A stretch of DNA of 64,000 nt from Croceivirga sp. (GCA_028284935.1 JANQQQ010000008.1:186001-250000), one strand, 5' to 3'. Counted from the stretch's first letter, positions 41,609 through 51,654 are shown. Notes: a model not told the origin generated them from the sequence alone. Made by a program: numbers and translations.

Positions 41609-42910
41609 ATGTTCCAAATAGAGAATTTGGGAGAGGCTAGGTTTAAATCCCCCCTGCAGTTAAGTACTGTGCGGGGGGATAATATTTTCAATTTTGTTGA
41701 TGATAACGACCAATTGGTCTATGACCTCTCTTTAGAAACCTACAATTCCTGTATTGCCAACAATCAAAAACCCCATTGCTTGGAAAAAGCAGGTCCTAGA
41801 CAAAAGTTACATTTTAATCCTGCCCAGACGACAGCGGCAATTGTAACCTGTGGCGGACTTTGTCCTGGTATAAACAATGTAATTCGAGGGGTGGTAATGG
41901 CATTACATTATTTCTACGGGGTGAAAAGCATATTGGGCGTACCGTACGGCTATGAAGGGTTAAATCCTAAAATGGGCCATGGCTTTGTTGAATTGACCCC
42001 TGATAAAGTAAAGGACATCCATCAGTTTGGAGGTACCATTTTGGGTTCTTCACGGGGGGCGCAAGATGTAGGTGTCATGGTCGATACATTGGTAGAAAAC
42101 CATATTGACATTTTATTTACCATAGGTGGTGACGGCACCCTAAGAGGTTGCAATGAAATTGGTGAAGAAATTCAAAGGAGGGGATTGGATATTTCTGTGG
42201 TAGGAATTCCTAAAACCATTGATAACGATATTGACATTATAGATAAGTCCTTTGGTTTTGAGACTTCTTTTGATATTGCCAGTCCTATACTAAGGGATGC
42301 CCATAACGAAGCCAAAGGAGCCTACAACGGGGTTTCCATTGTAAAATTGATGGGGCGTGACAGTGGTTTTATCGCTGCTTCTGCCGCTTTGGCGCAACCA
42401 GTTGTGAACTTCGTATTGATTCCTGAACTGGATTTTGACCTATATGGCGAAAACGGATTCTTGGAGTCACTCAAAAAACGATTGGAATCCAAACGGCATG
42501 CGGTCATTGTCGTAGCGGAAGGAGCAGGTCAACATCTATTTACCAAGGAAGAAATCAAGACCGATGCTTCCGGCAATGTCCAACATGATGACATAGGCAT
42601 TTTTCTTAAGGATAAAATCAAGGACTATTTCAAGGGTATATTCCCCATTACCGTAAAGTACATCGATCCCAGTTATATTGTTAGAAGTGCGGCAGCCAAT
42701 TCTGGAGATAGCGTGTTCTGTAGTGGATTGGCCTACATGGCTGTGCATGGAGCGATGGCTGGAAAAACGAAATTTGTTGTAGGGAGGGTCAATAACAAGA
42801 TGGTGTATCTACCTATATCGGCAGTGACCCATAAACGAAAGAAAATCGATTTGGAAAGTGAATTTTGGTTTGCCGTGCTGCAAAGTACTGGCCAGCCCTT
42901 CGTAATGTAG
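41609..42910 (+). CDS. pfkA: ATP-type 6-phosphofructokinase, plant-like group
   Basis: The 433-residue enzyme has 'TCGGLCPGINNVIRG', 'GGDGTLRG' (near 173-180) and 'PKTIDND' (near 205). The Gly in GGDGT favours ATP over pyrophosphate, and the Lys in PKTIDND is seen in the longer ATP enzymes of plants and some bacteria. It phosphorylates fructose 6-phosphate. The pair with pckG on the same strand groups opposing glycolytic and gluconeogenic enzymes. Confidence 0.9.
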   Translation: MFQIENLGEARFKSPLQLSTVRGDNIFNFVDDNDQLVYDLSLETYNSCIANNQKPHCLEKAGPRQKLHFNPAQTTAAIVTCGGLCPGINNVIRGVVMALHYFYGVKSILGVPYGYEGLNPKMGHGFVELTPDKVKDIHQFGGTILGSSRGAQDVGVMVDTLVENHIDILFTIGGDGTLRGCNEIGEEIQRRGLDISVVGIPKTIDNDIDIIDKSFGFETSFDIASPILRDAHNEAKGAYNGVSIVKLMGRDSGFIAASAALAQPVVNFVLIPELDFDLYGENGFLESLKKRLESKRHAVIVVAEGAGQHLFTKEEIKTDASGNVQHDDIGIFLKDKIKDYFKGIFPITVKYIDPSYIVRSAAANSGDSVFCSGLAYMAVHGAMAGKTKFVVGRVNNKMVYLPISAVTHKRKKIDLESEFWFAVLQSTGQPFVM

Positions 42911-42939
42911 TAGCCAGCCAGTTTAAATTATAAGCTTTA

Positions 42940-43089
42940 TTAGAATTGTATGCCAAGGGCATCAAAAATGCCAAACCAATCTCCGATCATGCAAAGTGGA
43001 ATGGCAACTAAGATAGCTATAAGGGCATAAACCATTATCTTAAGAAATAACTCCAAAAAGCTTGTACCTATAGTAGAGTTCTGTTCCAT
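42940..43089 (-). CDS. Small single-helix membrane peptide (49 residues)
   Basis: An ATG at 43089 opens a 49-codon frame ending with TAA at 42940. The product starts 'MEQNSTIGTSFLELFLK', has one strong hydrophobic helix (about 17-37) and ends 'DALGIQF'. It is the only coding sequence in the 42911-43206 gap. It follows the sugar porter and waaA on the same strand and may be their partner. I do not recognise a family. Confidence 0.6.
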   Translation of the reverse strand: MEQNSTIGTSFLELFLKIMVYALIAILVAIPLCMIGDWFGIFDALGIQF

Positions 43090-43206
43090 AAGCTGTTGTA
43101 TTTTCTACAAGATAACGATTTCTTAGGTGGAAATCGACAAAAACACCTCCTTAATTCGACTAATGGAGACCTTTGTCCATTGTATGGCACTTTGGCAAAG
43201 ACGAAC

Positions 43207-44553
43207 CTATTTGGAAATTCCTAATTTTTTTGCCAAGTCCTCCAACGAAATTCCTTTGGTTTCCGGCATCATAAACACTACCCAAAGTAATTGAAGAACC
43301 ATCATTCCAGCAAAAAAGAAGAAGATTGGGTAAGGATTTTCCTTGAACATTTCAAGAAAAATAGGGGCCAGCAACGTGATTAACGCGGCAAATACCCAGT
43401 GTGTCCCTGTACCCCATGATTGGCCGGCGGCCCGAACCTTGTTAGGAAATATTTCAGATATAAAGACCCAGATAACAGCACCTTGACCAACAGCATGGGA
43501 TGCAATAAAAACCAAGATAAAAATAAGCAGTAGTACCGAGCTTGCCCCTGAGTAAAAGCACCAACCCACCATGCCCAAGCTAATGATATAACCTAAAGAA
43601 CCAATAAGCATTAATTGACGCCTTCCCAACTTATCAATCAAAGCGATTCCAACGAATGTGAAAACCAGGTTGATTACACCTATGGAAATTGAACTAAACA
43701 GGGATTCACTTGTGGCAAGCCCTGCTTTTTCAAGAATTCTCGGTGCGTAATAGAGAATAAAGTTGATTCCGGAAAGCTGGTTGAAGAATGCGAGGAAAAA
43801 AGCGAGCAATATCGGTTTGTTGTATTTTCCTGAAAATAACTTTTCCTTTTGTGATGTTATGGCATCTGAGAGGGCCTTTTTCAGGGAGGCCATCCTTGTT
43901 ACGGCTTCTTCTTTGTTCGCCCCAAGTTGTATAAGTGAGGCCTTGATTAAAGTTTCTTCCCCATTTCGAAGGAGTAACCACCGTGGGCTATTGGGGATTT
44001 TTATGACCAATATGGTGTAAAGCAGTGCGGGGATGCCCTCAACGCCCAGCATCCAACGCCAAGCAGTTTGTTCATCGACAAAAGAGCCAATTAAATAATT
44101 GGAGATGAACGCGATGAGTATTCCAAAGACCAGATTGAACTGGTACATGGCGGTCAGTCTACCTCGGTTCGATGGAGAGGAAATTTCTGAGATATAAATA
44201 GGTGCTGCAACTGAGGAAGCTCCGACCCCGACGCCTCCTATAAACCTGAAAAACGAAAAGACATAGGGATCTGGTGATAACCCAGAGCCCACAGCGGAAA
44301 CAAAATACAAGAGGCCAATCCAGAACAGTGTTTTTTTTCGCCCTAGCTTATCGCATGGAATCCCTCCAAAAATGGAACCGAGTACAGTACCCCAAAGGGC
44401 CATACTCATAATAAACAAACCATGAAAAGAAGGGGAAGTATTCCATAATTTCTGTATTGGGAGATCGGCACCACTGATGACGATGGTGTCAAAACCAAAT
44501 AAAAAGCCGGCAAGGGCGGCCGTAAGGGAAATTCTAAGAATACGTTTGTCCAT
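43207..44553 (-). CDS. Sugar porter family MFS transporter
   Basis: The 448-residue protein has 12 helices and the sugar porter motifs 'GRKKTLF', 'SPRWLL', 'GRRQLM' and 'PETKG'. It is a proton- or facilitated-type hexose/pentose importer such as XylE; the sugar cannot be told. It lies 31 bp after waaA. Confidence 0.92.
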   Translation of the reverse strand: MDKRILRISLTAALAGFLFGFDTIVISGADLPIQKLWNTSPSFHGLFIMSMALWGTVLGSIFGGIPCDKLGRKKTLFWIGLLYFVSAVGSGLSPDPYVFSFFRFIGGVGVGASSVAAPIYISEISSPSNRGRLTAMYQFNLVFGILIAFISNYLIGSFVDEQTAWRWMLGVEGIPALLYTILVIKIPNSPRWLLLRNGEETLIKASLIQLGANKEEAVTRMASLKKALSDAITSQKEKLFSGKYNKPILLAFFLAFFNQLSGINFILYYAPRILEKAGLATSESLFSSISIGVINLVFTFVGIALIDKLGRRQLMLIGSLGYIISLGMVGWCFYSGASSVLLLIFILVFIASHAVGQGAVIWVFISEIFPNKVRAAGQSWGTGTHWVFAALITLLAPIFLEMFKENPYPIFFFFAGMMVLQLLWVVFMMPETKGISLEDLAKKLGISK

Positions 44554-44584
44554 GGTTGCTGATTTTTGCTAAATCTACTAAAAT

Positions 44585-45820
44585 TTAAAGGAGCGGTTTC
44601 AGGTGGTTCAATACGCTTTGTGTCGCCCCTGTTTTCTGCTGTATGTAGTCCCCATTGTTTTGACCCGTTCGTTGGGCGAGGGCTTCATCTGCAAGTAAGT
44701 TTTTTATGGTAGTTTCAAACGCTTCCTTGCTGCTCACGGACAGGATTCCGCTTTTGTTAACGAGCTCAATGGCCTCATTGAAGTTTTCATATTTTGGTCC
44801 TATGATCACAGGAATACCAAATACCGCAGGCTCTAAGGTGTTGTGAAGACCGGTGGCAAAGCCACCACCAACGTAGGCAAAATCGGCATAGCTATAAATT
44901 TTTGTCAATAAACCTATGGTGTCAACAATGAGTACTTCGGAGTCAAAAAGGGTATCTTTTGTGATTTCAGAGTAGACTACAGTTTTTTTTGACATTGAAG
45001 CTTTCAGGTCTTCAATGTTCCCAACTTTGATGTTGTGCGGAGCGATGACAAATTTGATCCCTTCATTGGATTGATTGATAAAATCCAGTAGTATTTTTTC
45101 ATCTTCGGGCCAAGTACTTCCTGCCACAAAACATTTGGATGTCCCTTTGAAACGATCCATAAACTCCAAAGCGTTATCCTGCTGAAGAATTTCGGACACC
45201 CTATCAAATCGTGTATCGCCACTAACGGTCACATTTTCAAATCCTATGGAACCCAAAAGGTTTTTGGAGTTCCCTTCTTGAACAAAAAAGTGTGAAAAGG
45301 AATAAAGCGTTTTTTTCATGAACCCACCGTACCACTTGAAGAAGATCTGACTTTTATTGAAGATGCCGGAGACCAGTACCGTGGGTGTATTTCTTGTTCT
45401 AAGTTCATAGAGGTAGTTGGGCCATATTTCGTATTTGATAAATATGGCAATTTTAGGTTGGATGACATTCAAAAATCGTCTTGCATTCCTTTGGGTATCC
45501 AAAGGAAGATACACTACCAAATCGGCAGGGGTTTTGTCCCTTTTTACCTCAAAACCGGAAGGGGAGAAAAAAGTGAGTAAAAACCGATATTCCGGATAGC
45601 TTTTTTTCAGTTTTTCCAGAAGGGGAAGACCTTGCTCGTATTCACCCAAGGAAGCCACATGCATCCAAATGACATTATGCCAGGTAGAAGAGACCGCTTT
45701 CAATGAAGTAAAGGTCTTTTTTCTTCCGTTGACAAAAAGCTTGATTTTTGGATTGAACTTGGCTATCAAACGAAGGTGGTGCCATGTTAATTGAACCAAA
45801 AAAGAATATATAGCCCTCAC
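44585..45820 (-). CDS. waaA: KDO transferase (lipid A)
   Basis: From a GTG at 45820 the protein has 411 residues. It has an N-terminal membrane helix, a GT30-type acceptor domain ('WMHVASLGEYEQG', 'YLPLDTQRN') and a GT-B donor domain with 'VAGSTWPEDE', 'YVGGGFATGLHNTLEPA' and 'GPKYENFNEA'. It adds KDO to lipid A. The longer frame to 45898 has no better start and would extend over the promoter of the divergent aminotransferase gene. Confidence 0.9.
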   Translation of the reverse strand: MRAIYSFLVQLTWHHLRLIAKFNPKIKLFVNGRKKTFTSLKAVSSTWHNVIWMHVASLGEYEQGLPLLEKLKKSYPEYRFLLTFFSPSGFEVKRDKTPADLVVYLPLDTQRNARRFLNVIQPKIAIFIKYEIWPNYLYELRTRNTPTVLVSGIFNKSQIFFKWYGGFMKKTLYSFSHFFVQEGNSKNLLGSIGFENVTVSGDTRFDRVSEILQQDNALEFMDRFKGTSKCFVAGSTWPEDEKILLDFINQSNEGIKFVIAPHNIKVGNIEDLKASMSKKTVVYSEITKDTLFDSEVLIVDTIGLLTKIYSYADFAYVGGGFATGLHNTLEPAVFGIPVIIGPKYENFNEAIELVNKSGILSVSSKEAFETTIKNLLADEALAQRTGQNNGDYIQQKTGATQSVLNHLKPLL

Positions 45821-45883
45821 AAATTGCTTTTGTGCTAAGTTACATTTCTCGGGGAAAAACCAAATTCCACTTTGCTTATTTCT

Positions 45884-45891
45884 TACTTTTG
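45884..45891 (+). promoter_or_regulatory. TAnnTTTG element before the aminotransferase gene
   Basis: TACTTTTG matches the Bacteroidota -7 element and lies 19 bases before the ATG at 45910. No clear -33 element is seen at the expected distance. Confidence 0.4.
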
Positions 45892-45909
45892 GACCCACAG
45901 CAATACGGC

Positions 45910-47064
45910 ATGAAAAAAATACAAATGGTTGACCTTCAAGGTCAGTTCCAAGGGATAAAAGAAGAGGTAAATCAGTCCTTTGAAATCGTACTTGAATCTG
46001 CGGCGTTCATCAATGGTCCAGATGTGAGGGAATTCCAAAAAGAGCTTGAGGAATATCTTAGTGTTAAACACGTAATACCTTGTGCCAATGGTACGGATGC
46101 CCTACAAATCTGTATGATGGGCTTGGGACTGAAACCTGGAGATGAGGTCATTACAGCTGATTTTACTTTTGCTGCAACCGTAGAGGTCATTGCCCTATTG
46201 GGATTGACTCCAGTACTTGTGGATGTTGAGGAAGACACCTTCAATATCGATCCAAAAGCCATTGAAAAAGCCATTACGCCAAGAACCAAGGCCATTGTTC
46301 CTGTGCACCTTTTTGGTCAATGTGCCAATATGGATGTTATTATGGATTTGGCAGAAAAGCACAACCTATTCGTCATAGAGGATAATGCGCAAGCCATTGG
46401 TGCCGATCATACATGTAACGACGGAACAAAAAAGAAAGCGGGAACCATAGGCCACGTTGGTGCAACTTCATTTTTCCCTTCAAAGAATTTGGGTTGTTAT
46501 GGGGATGGTGGGGCAATTTTCACCAACAATGATGAGTTGGCACACACTTTAAGAGGAATAGTAAATCACGGGATGTATGAGCGTTACCATCATGATGTAG
46601 TGGGCGTCAATTCACGATTGGATTCACTTCAGGCTGTGGTCTTACGAGCTAAACTTCCTAGACTGGATGAGTATAATTCAAAAAGGAGGGAAGCAGCCAA
46701 AAAATACAATAAAGCATTTTCCAATCAAACGAATATCAAAGTCCCCATAACGGTCAATGGCTGTGATGGTATTTGTGATACCTGTGATTGTCATGTGTTC
46801 CACCAATATACCCTCAGGATTTTGAGCGAAAAAAGAGACAAATTGGTGCAACATCTTAATGAAAATGGCGTTCCATGTGGTGTGTACTATCCCATTCCTT
46901 TGCATCAACAAAAGGCCTATGCTGATGGTAGATATGATGAATCTGGTTTTACAGTTACCAACAAATTGGTCAAGGAGGTAATTTCACTACCTATGCACAC
47001 GGAATTGGATGACGAACAAATCAGCTTTATTACCAAGTTGGTTATTGATTTTGTAAACAAATAA
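45910..47064 (+). CDS. DegT/DnrJ/EryC1/StrS sugar aminotransferase
   Basis: From ATG 45910 the protein has 384 residues. The PLP lysine is K192 in 'FFPSKNLG', and 'CANGTDALQICM' and 'HLFGQCANMD' fit the family. It likely makes an amino sugar for surface glycans. A cysteine-rich insertion (C285-x3-C289-x2-C292-x-C294) precedes 'HVFHQYTL'; its role is unknown. galE follows after one base. Confidence 0.9.
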   Translation: MKKIQMVDLQGQFQGIKEEVNQSFEIVLESAAFINGPDVREFQKELEEYLSVKHVIPCANGTDALQICMMGLGLKPGDEVITADFTFAATVEVIALLGLTPVLVDVEEDTFNIDPKAIEKAITPRTKAIVPVHLFGQCANMDVIMDLAEKHNLFVIEDNAQAIGADHTCNDGTKKKAGTIGHVGATSFFPSKNLGCYGDGGAIFTNNDELAHTLRGIVNHGMYERYHHDVVGVNSRLDSLQAVVLRAKLPRLDEYNSKRREAAKKYNKAFSNQTNIKVPITVNGCDGICDTCDCHVFHQYTLRILSEKRDKLVQHLNENGVPCGVYYPIPLHQQKAYADGRYDESGFTVTNKLVKEVISLPMHTELDDEQISFITKLVIDFVNK

Positions 47065-47065
47065 C

Positions 47066-48106
47066 ATGAGTAAAAAAATACTGGTCACCGGTGGTCTTGG
47101 ATTTATAGGCTCACATACCGTGGTGGAACTTCAAAATGAAGGTTTTGAGGTTGTAATTATTGATAACTGTTCCAATTCTTCGGAGGATGTTTTGGACGGT
47201 ATTGCTGCAGTGACAGGGCAAAGGCCCCATTTTGAAAAATTTGATCTTAGGGAAAAGGCAGAGGTTCAGCAGTTCTTTTCCAAACATGAAGATGTCATTG
47301 GAGCCATTCATTTTGCTGCATCCAAAGCAGTGGGGGAAAGTGTAGAAAACCCATTACTGTACTATGAAAACAATTTAGGCGTATTGATCTATATCCTTCA
47401 AGAATTAACAAAAAAGGGAAGCGCCAACTTTATCTTCAGTTCTTCGTGCACGGTGTATGGACAGGCCGATCAAATGCCGATTACTGAAGATGCTCCGGTA
47501 AAACCAGCAGAATCCCCTTATGGGAATACAAAGCAGGTAGGTGAGGAAATTATCAAAGATGTTTGCAAGGTAAATCCACAATTGGCGTCTATCGCACTAC
47601 GATATTTTAATCCTATTGGGGCCCACCCTAGTAATGAAATTGGGGAACTACCCTTGGGTGTCCCGCAGAACCTTGTGCCCTTTATCACACAAACCGGAGT
47701 AGGATTGCGCGAGCAGTTGTCCGTTTTTGGGGACGATTATCCTACCCCGGATGGTACATGCATTCGTGACTATATTCATGTAGTTGATGTCGCGAAAGCC
47801 CACGTAGCGGCCTTGCAACGATTATTGGATGGAAAAAATGATGAAAATTTTGAAGTCTTTAACCTTGGAACGGGCACTGGAAGTTCTGTAATGGAAGTTA
47901 TTCAGAGCTTTGAAAGGGTTTCGGGAGAAAAATTGAACTATCGTGTTGCTCCTAGAAGGGCTGGAGATGTGATTCAAGCTTATGCCGATACCCAAAAGGC
48001 CAATGATGTGCTAGGATGGAAAGCGCATTCCAGCTTGGATGATGCCGTGGGTTCCGCATGGAATTGGGAAAAGAAGATAAGGAATCATGAAAAGGCTTCC
48101 ATTTAG
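47066..48106 (+). CDS. galE: UDP-glucose 4-epimerase GalE
   Basis: The 346-residue protein has the Rossmann motif 'GGLGFIGSH' (8-16), a Ser/Tyr/Lys catalytic set ('SSSCTVYG' and 'SPYGNTK') and 'FNPIGAHPSNEIGE'. It interconverts UDP-glucose and UDP-galactose. It is in an apparent operon with the DegT aminotransferase. Confidence 0.95.
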   Translation: MSKKILVTGGLGFIGSHTVVELQNEGFEVVIIDNCSNSSEDVLDGIAAVTGQRPHFEKFDLREKAEVQQFFSKHEDVIGAIHFAASKAVGESVENPLLYYENNLGVLIYILQELTKKGSANFIFSSSCTVYGQADQMPITEDAPVKPAESPYGNTKQVGEEIIKDVCKVNPQLASIALRYFNPIGAHPSNEIGELPLGVPQNLVPFITQTGVGLREQLSVFGDDYPTPDGTCIRDYIHVVDVAKAHVAALQRLLDGKNDENFEVFNLGTGTGSSVMEVIQSFERVSGEKLNYRVAPRRAGDVIQAYADTQKANDVLGWKAHSSLDDAVGSAWNWEKKIRNHEKASI

Positions 48107-48134
48107 GAAACATCCTCAAACGGATTGGAAATAT

Positions 48135-48159
48135 AAGAGGGCAATCGCCCTCTTTTTTT
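48135..48159 (+). terminator. Intrinsic terminator after galE
   Basis: AAGAGGGC (48135-48142) and GCCCTCTT (48147-48154) form an eight-bp stem with a four-base loop followed by a T-run to 48159. Confidence 0.9.
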
Positions 48160-48230
48160 ATCCAAAGTGTCTAAGTCCGAAGAATTAAGGTTTTGGTACG
48201 AAATAAGGGGAAGTACGTAAACGGTTTATA

Positions 48231-48734
48231 CTAGAAAAAGACCCGGATAAATGGTATCAAAGGATCTACATTGAGACTCCTTTCTTCATCATATAAAACA
48301 TCATATCTAATCCCTACCGTCACATTGCCCGTACGATAGCCCACCCCAAAAAATAAAGAGGTTAGCCAGTAATTATCCTCAAAGTTTCCCCCATCCAGGG
48401 ATTCTTCAAAATTTATTCGCCACTGTTCCAATTCTGCAGAAACTTGTATACCCGGTATGGGATTAAAAAGGTTGATAAGACTACCCCCATAGCCTAAAAA
48501 GTTTCGGTCACCAAATTGGGTATAGTTAAATTGGAGTCCAAGTCCTGTGGAAAAATACGGATTAACATCGTAAATGGCGTTCGGGGCAATTTGAAGGTTA
48601 AAGCTGTTATTGCCAAATCCTAAACCTAAACCTCCCCCGTAGCGCACCTTGCCCCAAAAGGGGTGTAGGTCATTTTGTTGACCATAACATAGGAAAGAGG
48701 TCAATAGAATCAAGAATGTAAGGCTTCTGATCAT
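48231..48734 (-). CDS. Small outer-membrane beta-barrel protein
   Basis: The 167-residue protein has a signal peptide (about 1-18, ending 'CYGQ') and Gly/aromatic-rich strands ('GGGLGLGFG', 'GLGLQFNY', 'FFGVGYRTG') ending in Phe. Homologues next to sucA in Flavobacteriia are often named alpha-ketoglutarate decarboxylase by position, a name the sequence does not support. Function unknown. A TACTTTG element (48773-48767, minus strand) may be its -7. Confidence 0.72.
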   Translation of the reverse strand: MIRSLTFLILLTSFLCYGQQNDLHPFWGKVRYGGGLGLGFGNNSFNLQIAPNAIYDVNPYFSTGLGLQFNYTQFGDRNFLGYGGSLINLFNPIPGIQVSAELEQWRINFEESLDGGNFEDNYWLTSLFFGVGYRTGNVTVGIRYDVLYDEERSLNVDPLIPFIRVFF

Positions 48735-48795
48735 TTACCGTTTAAATTATCATTTAGTATCCATACCAAAGTAAGGGTAAATTATTAGTTTGTCG

Positions 48796-48803
48796 TACTT
48801 TTG
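48796..48803 (+). promoter_or_regulatory. TAnnTTTG element before sucA
   Basis: TACTTTTG is a full match to the Bacteroidota -7 element. The predicted start is near 48810, about 30 bases before the ATG at 48841. It supports the shorter SucA start. Confidence 0.45.
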
Positions 48804-48840
48804 GGATAATTTTGATAAAAGATTCGAAAGCACTATCCAT

Positions 48841-51642
48841 ATGGATAAATATTCCTTTTTAAACGCTGCCCACACCTCTTTTTTTGCCGAAATGTATGAC
48901 AGGTACCTCTCCAGCCCTGATAGTGTGGAACCAAGCTGGCGCGCATTTTTTCAAGGATTCGACTTTGGTTTGGAAAGCCAATTGGATGAACTGGATATCC
49001 AACCTTCTGCCAACGGTGCAACGGCTGTGGTCAATGGTACGCAAGTGGTTATTCCCCAAAGTCTTCAAAAGGAATTCCAGGTCATTAAATTAATCAATGG
49101 ATATCGTTCACGTGGACACCTATTTACAAAAACAAACCCTGTAAGGGAGCGTCGCAAATATGCGCCGACCCTTGATATTGCGGAGTTTGGATTGGAGGAA
49201 GGTGATTTGGATACTGTTTTTGATGCTGGAAACATCATCGGGATCGGTGCAAGCCCACTGAAGAAAATAATTGAGCACCTTGAGCGTATTTATTGTGACG
49301 CCATTGGTGTTGAATATATGTACATCCGCACTCCTGATAGGATTCAGTGGATTCAGGATTGGCTTAATGTGAACGACAACCATCCCCAGTTTTCTCCTGA
49401 GGAAAAGAAAAACATTTTAAGAAAACTGAACGAAGCCGTTTCATTTGAAAGCTTTTTACATACAAAATATGTAGGGCAAAAACGGTTTTCCTTGGAAGGG
49501 GGCGAATCCTTAATTCCTGCTTTGGACGTCATCATAGAAAAAGCTGCAGATGCAGGAGTAAAGCAATTTGTAATGGGGATGGCCCATAGGGGTCGACTTA
49601 ATGTATTGACCAATATTTTTGGCAAATCCCCAAAGGACATTTTTAGCGAGTTCGACGGCAAAGACTATGAAGAGGCCATTTTTGATGGTGATGTCAAATA
49701 TCATTTAGGCTGGACTTCCATGAGGGAAACGGATTCGGGTAAAATGGTCAATATGAATATTGCCCCTAATCCTTCGCATTTGGAAACGGTAAATTCCATT
49801 GTGGAGGGGATTGCAAGGGCAAAACAAGATAGTTCCCATCAGGAGAACATATCTGAGGTACTCCCAATTTTGGTGCATGGTGATGCCGCTTTTGCCGGTC
49901 AGGGTGTGGTTTATGAAACCGTTCAAATGGCCAAATTGGACGGGTATACCACGGGTGGAACCATTCATATTGTAGTCAACAACCAAATTGGATTTACCAC
50001 CAACTATCTTGATGCACGTTCCTCAACCTATTGCACGGATGTAGGTAAGGTTACCCTTTCCCCTGTATTGCATATTAATGCAGATGATGCCGAAGCCGTT
50101 GTTCATGCAGCCACTTTTGCATTGGAATATAGAATGCGTTACCAACGGGATGTTTTCCTGGATTTATTGGGCTACAGAAAATATGGGCATAACGAGGGAG
50201 ATGAGCCAAAGTTCACGCAACCACTTCTTTATAAATCCATTTCCAAGCATCCCAATCCAAGGGATATCTATGCTGAACGTCTGTTGAATGAGGGGATTAT
50301 TGATAAGGACTATGTAAAGGATCTTGAAGTTGAATACAAAAAGGCCTTGGAAGAAGACCTTTTGGATTCCCGAAAGATTGAAAAGACGCGAATAACTGCT
50401 TTTATGCAGGATGAATGGGAAGGTTTTTCAAGGGTTGCGGAAAGTAAAATGCTTTCCCCTATAGATACTTCTTATGACATTGATAAATTGAATGCCGTTG
50501 CAGAAAAAATAACCGTGCTTCCGGAAGGAAAGAAGTTCTTGCGAAAATTGGAGCGTCTCGTTCAAGGGCGTCATAAAATGTATTTTGATGACAATTCCTT
50601 GGATTGGGCCATGGGAGAACTATTGGCTTATGGGTCATTGATAGAAGAGGGATTTGATGTGAGAATGACAGGGCAAGATGTAGAACGGGGAACCTTTTCC
50701 CATAGACATGCGGTCATTAAGACCGAAATGCATGAGGAGGAAGTTGCCCTCCTGAATGAAATGGCTGAACATCAGAATGGGAAGTTCCACATTTACAATT
50801 CACTCCTATCCGAATATGCTGTTATGGGCTTCGATTATGGTTACGCCATGGCAAGTCCGAATACCTTGACCATTTGGGAAGCTCAGTTTGGGGATTTCAG
50901 TAATGGCGCACAAATTGTGATTGACCAATACCTCTCCGCGGCCGAGGATAAATGGAAACTCCAAAATGGGCTGGTACTTTTGTTGCCCCATGGTTATGAG
51001 GGCCAGGGAGCGGAACATTCTTCTGCTAGAATGGAACGTTATCTCCAACTTTGCGCAAAGGACAATATGTACGTGGCTGATGTAACAACACCGGCCAATC
51101 TTTTTCATATGTTGAGAAGGCAGATGAAGGCAGAATTTAGAAAACCTTTGGTGGTGTTTACGCCAAAGAGTCTTTTACGACACCCCAAAGTGGTTTCGAC
51201 CAAGGAGGAATTGGCCAACGGAAGCTTTCAGGAAGTAATTGACGATACTGAGGTAAAGGCCTCGGAAGTTAACAGTTTGGTATTCTGTACGGGTAAATTT
51301 TACTATGACCTTGTGGCCAAGCGGGAGGAATTGAAAAGAAACGATGTGGCTTTGGTGCGTTTGGAACAACTTTTCCCATTGCCAGTTAAGCAGATGGAGG
51401 ATATTATAAAAAAATATCATAAATCGGAAGAAGTGGTTTGGGCCCAAGAGGAACCCAGAAATATGGGGGCCTGGGGTCATCTTTTGATGCATTTTGAACA
51501 GGCAAAAGAATTTAGGGTGGCTTCCCGGAGGTTCTACGGTGCACCTGCTGCCGGTAGTGCCGTACGTTCCCAAAGACGACACAATGAGGTCATTGACTTC
51601 GTTTTTGACAAGACAAAGGATAATTTTATTAGAAGAAAATAA
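48841..51642 (+). CDS. sucA: 2-Oxoglutarate dehydrogenase E1
   Basis: From ATG 48841 the protein has 933 residues. It begins with the E2-binding N-terminus ('YDRYLSSPDSVEPSW', then 'WRAFFQGF') and holds the thiamine-diphosphate domain with 'MAHRGRLNVL', 'GDAAFAGQG' and 'YRKYGHNEGDEP', and the transketolase part with 'FSHRHAV' and 'LPHGYEGQG'. It decarboxylates 2-oxoglutarate. A TTG at 48790 gives a longer frame that includes the -7 element, so it is rejected. Confidence 0.96.
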   Translation: MDKYSFLNAAHTSFFAEMYDRYLSSPDSVEPSWRAFFQGFDFGLESQLDELDIQPSANGATAVVNGTQVVIPQSLQKEFQVIKLINGYRSRGHLFTKTNPVRERRKYAPTLDIAEFGLEEGDLDTVFDAGNIIGIGASPLKKIIEHLERIYCDAIGVEYMYIRTPDRIQWIQDWLNVNDNHPQFSPEEKKNILRKLNEAVSFESFLHTKYVGQKRFSLEGGESLIPALDVIIEKAADAGVKQFVMGMAHRGRLNVLTNIFGKSPKDIFSEFDGKDYEEAIFDGDVKYHLGWTSMRETDSGKMVNMNIAPNPSHLETVNSIVEGIARAKQDSSHQENISEVLPILVHGDAAFAGQGVVYETVQMAKLDGYTTGGTIHIVVNNQIGFTTNYLDARSSTYCTDVGKVTLSPVLHINADDAEAVVHAATFALEYRMRYQRDVFLDLLGYRKYGHNEGDEPKFTQPLLYKSISKHPNPRDIYAERLLNEGIIDKDYVKDLEVEYKKALEEDLLDSRKIEKTRITAFMQDEWEGFSRVAESKMLSPIDTSYDIDKLNAVAEKITVLPEGKKFLRKLERLVQGRHKMYFDDNSLDWAMGELLAYGSLIEEGFDVRMTGQDVERGTFSHRHAVIKTEMHEEEVALLNEMAEHQNGKFHIYNSLLSEYAVMGFDYGYAMASPNTLTIWEAQFGDFSNGAQIVIDQYLSAAEDKWKLQNGLVLLLPHGYEGQGAEHSSARMERYLQLCAKDNMYVADVTTPANLFHMLRRQMKAEFRKPLVVFTPKSLLRHPKVVSTKEELANGSFQEVIDDTEVKASEVNSLVFCTGKFYYDLVAKREELKRNDVALVRLEQLFPLPVKQMEDIIKKYHKSEEVVWAQEEPRNMGAWGHLLMHFEQAKEFRVASRRFYGAPAAGSAVRSQRRHNEVIDFVFDKTKDNFIRRK

Positions 51643-51654
51643 ATCAAGCACAAC

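Noticed and set aside
48231-48734. Naming this gene alpha-ketoglutarate decarboxylase
   Set aside because: The product is a short signal-peptide-bearing beta-barrel without thiamine-enzyme motifs; the name comes from its position by sucA.
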